Shown here: piece by piece, positions 59,117 to 64,000 of the stretch
Layout: each line of letters starts with the position of its first letter
Position numbering within the stretch: the first letter of the stretch is position 1
Source of the DNA: Streptomyces malachitofuscus
GTDB lineage: Bacteria > Actinomycetota > Actinomycetes > Streptomycetales > Streptomycetaceae
Direction: 5' to 3'
DNA length: 64,000 nucleotides
NCBI RefSeq assembly: GCF_014650055.1
Contig: NZ_BMUF01000011.1
Location: 1 to 64,000, forward strand
Notes under the pieces: model-generated
The model's input: only the letters and a program-made list of their open reading frames with translations
Database searches by the model: none
Told to the model about the DNA's origin: nothing
Made by a program: the position numbers and the translations under genes

Positions 59117-60115
59117 CTATTCCCCGGCCCGTTCGCCGGGCTGTTCCGTGTCCGGCCGGATGTCGATCCGCCAGCCGGTCAGACGCGCGGCGAGACGGGC
59201 GTTCTGCCCCTCCTTGCCGATCGCCAGGGACAGCTGGTAGTCCGGCACGGTGACGCGGGCGGACCGGGCCGCCAGGTCGACGACCTCCACCTTGGAGACC
59301 CGGGCGGGCGACAGCGCGTTCGCCACCATCTCGGCCGGGTCGTCGGACCAGTCGACGATGTCGATCTTCTCACCGTTCAGCTCGCCCATGACATTGCGCA
59401 CCCGGCCGCCCATCGGGCCGATGCAGGCGCCCTTGGCGTTCAGGCCGGAGCGGGTGGACCGGACGGCGATCTTCGTACGGTGACCGGCCTCACGGGCGAT
59501 CGCGGCGATCTCCACGGAGCCGTCGGCGATCTCCGGCACCTCCAGGGCGAACAGCTTCTTCACCAGGTTGGGGTGCGTGCGCGAGAGGGTCACGGAGGGG
59601 CCCCGGACGCCCTTGGCCACCCGGACGACGTACGAGCGCAGCCGCATGCCGTGCGGATAGGTCTCGCCGGGGACCTGCTCCTGCACCGGCAGGATGGCCT
59701 CCAGCTTACCGATGTCGACCAGCACGTTCTTGGGGTCGCGGCCCTGCTGGACCACGCCGGTGACGATGTCGCCCTCGCGGCCGGCGTACTCGCCGAGCGT
59801 CGCGTCGTCCTCGGCGTCGCGCAGGCGCTGCAGGATGACCTGCTTGGCCGTGGTGGCGGCGATACGGCCGAAGCCGGACGGGGTGTCGTCGAACTCGCGG
59901 GCCTCCTGGCCCTCCTCGAGGTCCTCGGGGTCCTCCTTCGCCCACACGGTCACATGTCCGGTCTCCCGGTTGAGCTCCACGCGCGCGTGCCGGCGGCTTC
60001 CCTCGGTGCGGTGGTAGGCGATGAGGAGGGCCGACTCGATCGCCTCGACCAGCAGGTCGAAGGAGATCTCCTTCTCCCGTACCAAGCCCCGCAGGGCGCT
60101 CATGTCGATGTCCAC
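59117..60115 (-). CDS. nusA: Transcription termination/antitermination protein NusA
   Basis: A 332-aa NusA with the N-terminal RNA-polymerase-binding domain (EKEISFDLLVEAIESALLIAY), S1 domain (GDIVTGVVQQGRDPKNVLVDI) and two KH domains (GACIGPMGGRVRNVM, LAIGKEGQNARLAARLTGW). It lacks the acidic C-terminal repeats of proteobacterial NusA, as usual in actinobacteria. The GTG at 60115 lies two bases after the rimP stop codon. Confidence 0.97.
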   Translation of the reverse strand: MDIDMSALRGLVREKEISFDLLVEAIESALLIAYHRTEGSRRHARVELNRETGHVTVWAKEDPEDLEEGQEAREFDDTPSGFGRIAATTAKQVILQRLRDAEDDATLGEYAGREGDIVTGVVQQGRDPKNVLVDIGKLEAILPVQEQVPGETYPHGMRLRSYVVRVAKGVRGPSVTLSRTHPNLVKKLFALEVPEIADGSVEIAAIAREAGHRTKIAVRSTRSGLNAKGACIGPMGGRVRNVMGELNGEKIDIVDWSDDPAEMVANALSPARVSKVEVVDLAARSARVTVPDYQLSLAIGKEGQNARLAARLTGWRIDIRPDTEQPGERAGE

Positions 60116-60117
60116 GG

Positions 60118-60639
60118 CTACGCCTCCTCTTCCTTCTTGTCGTCCTTCTTGTCGGACGCGTCGTCCTTGCGGTTGAACTCGACCTGGACGCGCGCCCTGG
60201 TGATGTCGTCGAAGGCGAGTCTGCGGGCGGTGGCCCTGCGGCCCTTCACTCCGGGCACTTCGAGATCGAGACCCTCGTCGTCGGCCTTGATGATCCTGGC
60301 GACCAGTTCGCCGCCCTCGGCGAGCTGGAAGCGCACCAGGCGGCCGGTGGCGCGCACGTAATGGCGGTGCTCGGTGAGGAGGCGCTCCGCGCCCGGCGTG
60401 CCGACCTCGAGGGTGTACTCGGCGCTGCCCATCGCGTCCGTCTCGTCGAGCTTCGCCGAGAGCACGCGGCTCACATCGGCGATCCGGTCGAGGTCCGCTC
60501 CGGTGTCGGAGTCGACGACGACGCGCAGCACACGCCTGCGGCCGACCGAGTCCACGGCGATCTCTTCGAGATCCAGGCCCTGGGAGCTGACGAGCGGTTC
60601 CAGAAGTTCTCGAAGCCTCTCGCTCTGGGTGGTGCTCAT
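60118..60639 (-). CDS. rimP: Ribosome maturation factor RimP
   Basis: A 173-aa factor needed for 30S maturation, with conserved RVVVDSDTGADLDRIADVSR and YTLEVGTPGAERLL segments. The C-terminal extension is Lys/Asp/Glu-rich. The ATG at 60639 has GAGGAG upstream and starts MSTTQSERLRELLEPL. It is the first gene of the minus-strand unit running through nusA, ylxR and infB. It is divergent from the lipoprotein gene at 60850 across 210 bp. Confidence 0.96.
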   Translation of the reverse strand: MSTTQSERLRELLEPLVSSQGLDLEEIAVDSVGRRRVLRVVVDSDTGADLDRIADVSRVLSAKLDETDAMGSAEYTLEVGTPGAERLLTEHRHYVRATGRLVRFQLAEGGELVARIIKADDEGLDLEVPGVKGRRATARRLAFDDITRARVQVEFNRKDDASDKKDDKKEEEA

Positions 60640-60849
60640 CCGGGTGACTCCTCGGCCGCGTGTGCTGTTGTGGGACGGTGCGCGTGTCTGCACAAAGGGT
60701 ATCCGGTCGCGGAGGGTGTTGCCGTCCACCCCGGTCACGGAGGGTGCCGCTGACCGCCGTGGGTGCGGCTCCCGGGTACCGTGATCGCGGGCCAGCGGCC
60801 CGCTTCGCTTCCGTCGCCCCGTTCGTACGAGCCCCCGAGGACGTCTGCC

Positions 60850-61410
60850 GTGCCGTTCCCCTCGTCTCCGCGCGCCCGTTCGGGGCCGCACAGAAGGAGC
60901 CTGCTCGCCGTCGCCCCGGCGGCCCTGCTGGTGGCGGGCTGTTCCGCCGGCTCCGACAAGTCCGGCACCACCGGCGGTGGCCGTCCCTCCGCGGCCGACC
61001 GGGCACGCGCGCGTGCGGCCCGGGACAGCGTGGCGCTGGCCGCGCGGTACGACGCGGTCGTCGCCGCGCATCCGAAGCTGGCGGAGCGGCTGCGTCCGCT
61101 GCGCGCGGAGGTCCTGCGGCACGCGGAGGCGTTCGGGGGTACGGCGAAGGGCTCGCCGTCGCCGTCCTCGTCACCTTCGCCTTCCCCTTCGCCGTCCGGT
61201 TCCGGGGCGGCGGCCGCGGCTCCTTCCCCGCCGGCCGTGCCCGCGAAGGAGAAGGACGCCTTGGCCGAACTCGCCGCCGCCGAGCGGGAGCTCGCCGACC
61301 GGCGGTCGGAGGCGCTGCTGGACGCGCCGGGTGAGCTGGCCCGGCTGCTGGCGTCGGTGGCGGCGGCGGGAGCGGCCCATGTGTATCTGCTGACGGAGGC
61401 GGGACGGTGA
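60850..61410 (+). CDS. Lipoprotein of unknown function
   Basis: A 186-aa protein whose lipobox LLVAGC (about residues 25-30) follows a twin-arginine-bearing N-terminus. The rest is an Ala/Arg-rich helical domain with a Ser/Pro spacer (about residues 106-136) and a C-terminal helical part ending HVYLLTEAGR. The GTG at 60850 is preceded by GAGG. It overlaps the DUF4439 gene by four bases (GTGA), so the two probably work together. Confidence 0.85.
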   Translation: MPFPSSPRARSGPHRRSLLAVAPAALLVAGCSAGSDKSGTTGGGRPSAADRARARAARDSVALAARYDAVVAAHPKLAERLRPLRAEVLRHAEAFGGTAKGSPSPSSSPSPSPSPSGSGAAAAAPSPPAVPAKEKDALAELAAAERELADRRSEALLDAPGELARLLASVAAAGAAHVYLLTEAGR

Positions 61411-61880
61411 ACCAGGCGCGCGAGACCGAGGACAAGGAGCTGCGGGCTCTCCAGGCGGCTCTGGCCGCGGAGCACGCGGCGGTGTACGGCTACGGGGTGG
61501 TCGGCGGGCGGATCGGCAAGGAGCGGCGCACCGAGGCACGCACGGCGTACGACGCGCACCGGGCGCGCAGGGACGCACTGGTGCGCACGGTGAAGGACGC
61601 GGGGGGCGCACCGGTCGCCGCCGCGGCGGGTTACGCGCTGCCGTTCCCGGTGCCGAACGCGGCCGCGGCGGTCCGGCTGGCGGCCGAGCTGGAGGACCGG
61701 GTGGCCGGGGTGTACGCCGACCTGGTGCGCGCGAGCGCCGGTGAGCGGCGCCGGGGAGCCGCCGAGGCGATGCGGGAGGCGGCGGTGCGGTCGGTGCGCT
61801 GGAGCGGGGAGAGCGTAGCCTTCCCTGGGCTCGCCGAGCGGGGCGGTACGGCTTCCCGGACCCCGGCGCCGACCGCGTGA
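61407..61880 (+). CDS. DUF4439 ferritin-like protein
   Basis: A 157-aa helical protein that fits the DUF4439 ferritin-like family: ALQAALAAEHAAVYGYGVVGG in the first helix (E and H in metal-site-like positions) and AAELEDRVAGVYADLVRAS later. Whether it binds metal is unknown. It is coupled to the lipoprotein gene, suggesting a soluble partner of the anchored protein. Confidence 0.87.
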   Translation: MNQARETEDKELRALQAALAAEHAAVYGYGVVGGRIGKERRTEARTAYDAHRARRDALVRTVKDAGGAPVAAAAGYALPFPVPNAAAAVRLAAELEDRVAGVYADLVRASAGERRRGAAEAMREAAVRSVRWSGESVAFPGLAERGGTASRTPAPTA

Positions 61881-61946
61881 CGTGACAGGGGCACGACGGG
61901 GCGGGGCGGCAGGCACCGCGTACAGCAGGAAGGGAACGACTCGCGC

Positions 61947-62852
61947 ATGGTTTTCGAACCGCCGCAGCGTCTGGTGAGGGCGCTCGGTGAGACGGCGCCC
62001 GAGGGTGACGACTGGCTGGAGAAGCTGCCGGAGACGGCGCACGAGGCCGTCGCACAGCGCGAGTTGACGGTGGAGCGGGTGCAGGTGCCCGGCGGGCGCA
62101 GCAGCCTGGTCGTGCTCGTACGGACGGCCGACGGCACACCCGCCGTCCTGAAGCTGGCGCCGCGCCGGGCGCGCCCGGGGAGCGAACGGGCCGCGCTGGC
62201 GCACTGGGGTGGGCTGGGGGCGGTCCGGCTGCTGGAACGGGCCTCGGGGGCGGCCGAGGGGGTGCTGCTCCTGGAGCGGCTCCACCCGGACGTGTCGGTG
62301 CGGTCGTTGCCGGAGGCGAAGGCGCTGCTGGAGGCGGCGGGGACGCTGCGCCGGCTGTGGGTGGACCCGCCTGAGGGGCACGGCTTCGAGACGGTGGCCG
62401 AGCGCACAGAGCGGCAGGCACGGGCGATGCGGGCGAGCGCGGCGGCCGACCCGGAGGTGGCTCCGCTGGTGGAGGCGGCGCTGGCGGTACGGGATGAGCT
62501 GTTGGCGGCTCCGCCGGAGCACCGGCTGCTGCACGGGACGTTCCGGCAGAGCAAGGTGCTGGCCGGGGAGCGCACGCCGTGGCTGGCGGTGGGACCGGAC
62601 CCGGTGGTCGGCGAGCACGCGTTCGACCTGGCCCGGCTGGTCCGCGACCGGGTGGAGGACCTCATCGCCCAGGCGTCCGGCGCCGCGACGACCCGCCGCC
62701 GGGTGAAGCGCCTGGCGGAGTCCCTGGAGGTCGACCGCGAACGCCTGAGCGGGTGGACCCTGTTCCGCGCGGTGGAATCGGGAGTACGCGCCCGCCGCGT
62801 GGGCCGCGAACAGGACGCGGAACTCCTGCTGGAGTTCGCGGGCTGGCTGTGA
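61947..62852 (+). CDS. Aminoglycoside phosphotransferase-fold protein, catalytic loop degenerate
   Basis: A 301-aa protein of the APH/choline-kinase fold: nucleotide lysine K69 (AVLKLAPRRARPGSE) and E80, then the catalytic loop. Where active enzymes read HGDLHxxN, this protein has HGTFRQSK (196-203), so the catalytic aspartate and the metal-binding asparagine are both missing; GPDPVVGEHAFDLAR follows in the usual place. It is probably a pseudokinase. It starts 66 bp after the DUF4439 gene with an AGGAAGGGA site upstream. There is no basis for calling it a resistance gene. Confidence 0.85.
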   Translation: MVFEPPQRLVRALGETAPEGDDWLEKLPETAHEAVAQRELTVERVQVPGGRSSLVVLVRTADGTPAVLKLAPRRARPGSERAALAHWGGLGAVRLLERASGAAEGVLLLERLHPDVSVRSLPEAKALLEAAGTLRRLWVDPPEGHGFETVAERTERQARAMRASAAADPEVAPLVEAALAVRDELLAAPPEHRLLHGTFRQSKVLAGERTPWLAVGPDPVVGEHAFDLARLVRDRVEDLIAQASGAATTRRRVKRLAESLEVDRERLSGWTLFRAVESGVRARRVGREQDAELLLEFAGWL

Positions 62853-63309
62853 CGCTCCGCCTCCGCGGGGAGGTGGGGGCAGCCGTGTCGTTGGGGCACC
62901 CCGCGCCCCCTTCCGCTGCAGCCGTACCGCGGGGCACGCCTCACGTGCCTGCCCTGTAACCGCGGGCAGTCGTGCCACGGCACGGCACTTGCAAGCAACC
63001 TCACACCGACTGCGGGCAGTCGTGCCGCAGGGCGATGGGGGTCCCCCCGCTCGAGCGGAGCCGAGAGTGGGGGAGGGTGGGCGCGGCGGCAACCGGCGAA
63101 AGCCGGCTGTGCAACCCGCCCCGGCCCAGACCCACGCGTCGGTGTCCGATGTGCCCCTGGGTCCCTGCGGGGCCGGGTTTTGCCGACGTCGGCGCATGAG
63201 CGCAAGGCGTTGGCGCGGGCGGGGGGGTGTGGCGCAGCCCGGCGCTGGCGGGGTGCCGCTGCGCCCACCCGTGCCGCCCCAGCGGCACGACTGCCCGCAG
63301 CTGCGGCGG
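62853..63309. repeat. Repeat-rich intergenic region before proS
   Basis: These 457 bp contain no supported gene. A 19-bp sequence (CTGCGGGCAGTCGTGCCGC, 63010-63028) recurs inverted at 63282-63300, and a shorter copy is at 62962-62976. Between them is a hairpin-forming stretch (63038-63075, GGTCCCCCCGCTCGAGCGGA and its partner AGAGTGGGGGAGG) of a type abundant between Streptomyces genes. It likely ends both the plus-strand gene and proS. Confidence 0.75.
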
Positions 63310-64000
63310 TCAGGCCGTGAGGCGGGTGACGGCCTCGTCGATGGTGAGTTCCTCGCGTTCGCCGGTGCGGCGGTCCTTGAGCTCGACGATGCCCTCGCCG
63401 GCGCGGCGTCCCGCGACCAGGATCCGGGGGACGCCCATCAGCTCCGAGTCGGTGAACTTCACGCCCGGGGAGACGCCCGCGCGGTCGTCGACCAGCACGC
63501 GGACGCCGGCGGCGGACAGCTTCTCGGAGACGTCGAGGGCGACCTCGGTCTGCAGGGCCTTGCCCGCGGCGACCACGTGGACGTCGGCCGGAGCGACCTC
63601 CGCGGGCCAGCACAGGCCCTTGTCGTCGGCGGTCTGCTCGGCGAGGGCGGCCACCGCGCGGGAGACGCCGATGCCGTACGAGCCCATGGTCACGCGGATG
63701 GGCTTGCCGTTCTGGCCGAGGACGTCGAGCTTGAGGGCGTCGGCGTACTTGCGGCCCAGCTGGAAGATGTGGCCGATCTCGATGGCGCGGTCCAGGCGCA
63801 GGCCGGTGCCGCACTTGGGGCAGGGGTCGCCCTCCTGCACCACCACGACGTCCACGTACGCGTCGACCTCGAAGTCGCGCCCGGCGACCACGTTCTTCGT
63901 GTGCGTGTCGGCCCTGTTGGCGCCCGTGATCCAGGCGGTGCCGGGCGCGACGCGCGGGTCGGCGAGGTACGTCACCTTGTCGAGACCCTGCGGTCCGACG
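63310..64000 (-). CDS. proS: Prolyl-tRNA synthetase, 3' part
   Basis: The C-terminal ~230 residues of a class II prolyl-tRNA synthetase; the gene runs off the right edge. It contains class II motif 3 (MGSYGIGVSRAVAALAEQ) and the anticodon-binding domain (VHVVAAGKALQTEVALDVSEKL to LTIDEAVTRL). Upstream pieces GDPCPKCGTGLRLDRAIEIG and IFQLGRKYADAL belong to the bacterial ProRS with inserted editing domain. It is the last gene in the window. Confidence 0.96.
   Translation of the reverse strand, partial: VGPQGLDKVTYLADPRVAPGTAWITGANRADTHTKNVVAGRDFEVDAYVDVVVVQEGDPCPKCGTGLRLDRAIEIGHIFQLGRKYADALKLDVLGQNGKPIRVTMGSYGIGVSRAVAALAEQTADDKGLCWPAEVAPADVHVVAAGKALQTEVALDVSEKLSAAGVRVLVDDRAGVSPGVKFTDSELMGVPRILVAGRRAGEGIVELKDRRTGEREELTIDEAVTRLTA

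Noticed and set aside
61947..62852. Aminoglycoside resistance phosphotransferase
   Set aside because: The fold is similar, but the catalytic loop lacks the aspartate and asparagine, and the context is not a resistance cluster.

Overview
The window is a very GC-rich actinobacterial chromosome segment. Gene content and order (rnj-dapA-thyX, rpsO-pnp-M16 peptidase-dapB, ESX locus, ribF, truB-rbfA-infB-ylxR-nusA-rimP, proS) and the frequent GTG and TTG starts behind GGAGG-type ribosome binding sites point to Streptomyces. The left edge (1-215, minus strand) looks like the promoter and leader region of an rRNA operon whose 16S gene would lie outside the window.

Region 1 (256-10,619) is core housekeeping: RNase J, DapA and ThyX on the minus strand, two small membrane proteins on the plus strand, then a minus-strand rpsO-pnp-M16 protease-dapB operon.

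Region 2 (10,821-41,345) is a complete but scattered type VII (ESX) secretion locus. Its machinery is EccD, EccC, EccB, EccE and two mycosins, with two WXG100 proteins and an EspI-like MinD ATPase. Two cargo-like modules are embedded in it. The first is a plus-strand string after EccC that ends in a 751-aa effector-like protein overlapping a lipoprotein gene. The second is a minus-strand string led by the WXG100 pair that ends in a 1485-aa WXG-RHS polymorphic toxin with an unassigned 124-aa tip, an overlapping candidate immunity gene and a low-GC tail of zinc-finger/S1-domain and fragmentary ORFs. I read the locus as ESX machinery that carries its own toxin/immunity cargo; secretion of these proteins is inferred, not shown.

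Region 3 (41,364-48,031) is a five-gene oligopeptide/dipeptide ABC transporter operon with a recognisable promoter. Its first ATPase carries a 16-copy, 33-bp in-frame repeat tail.

Region 4 (48,032-60,639, minus strand) has ribF, a large fusion protein with a trypsin fold lacking its catalytic serine plus a P-loop and helical region, and the translation/transcription cluster truB-rbfA-DUF503-infB-ylxR-nusA-rimP.

Region 5 (60,850-64,000) has a lipoprotein, a ferritin-like DUF4439 protein, a kinase-fold protein lacking its catalytic aspartate, a repeat-rich intergenic stretch with a 19-bp inverted repeat, and the 3' end of proS.
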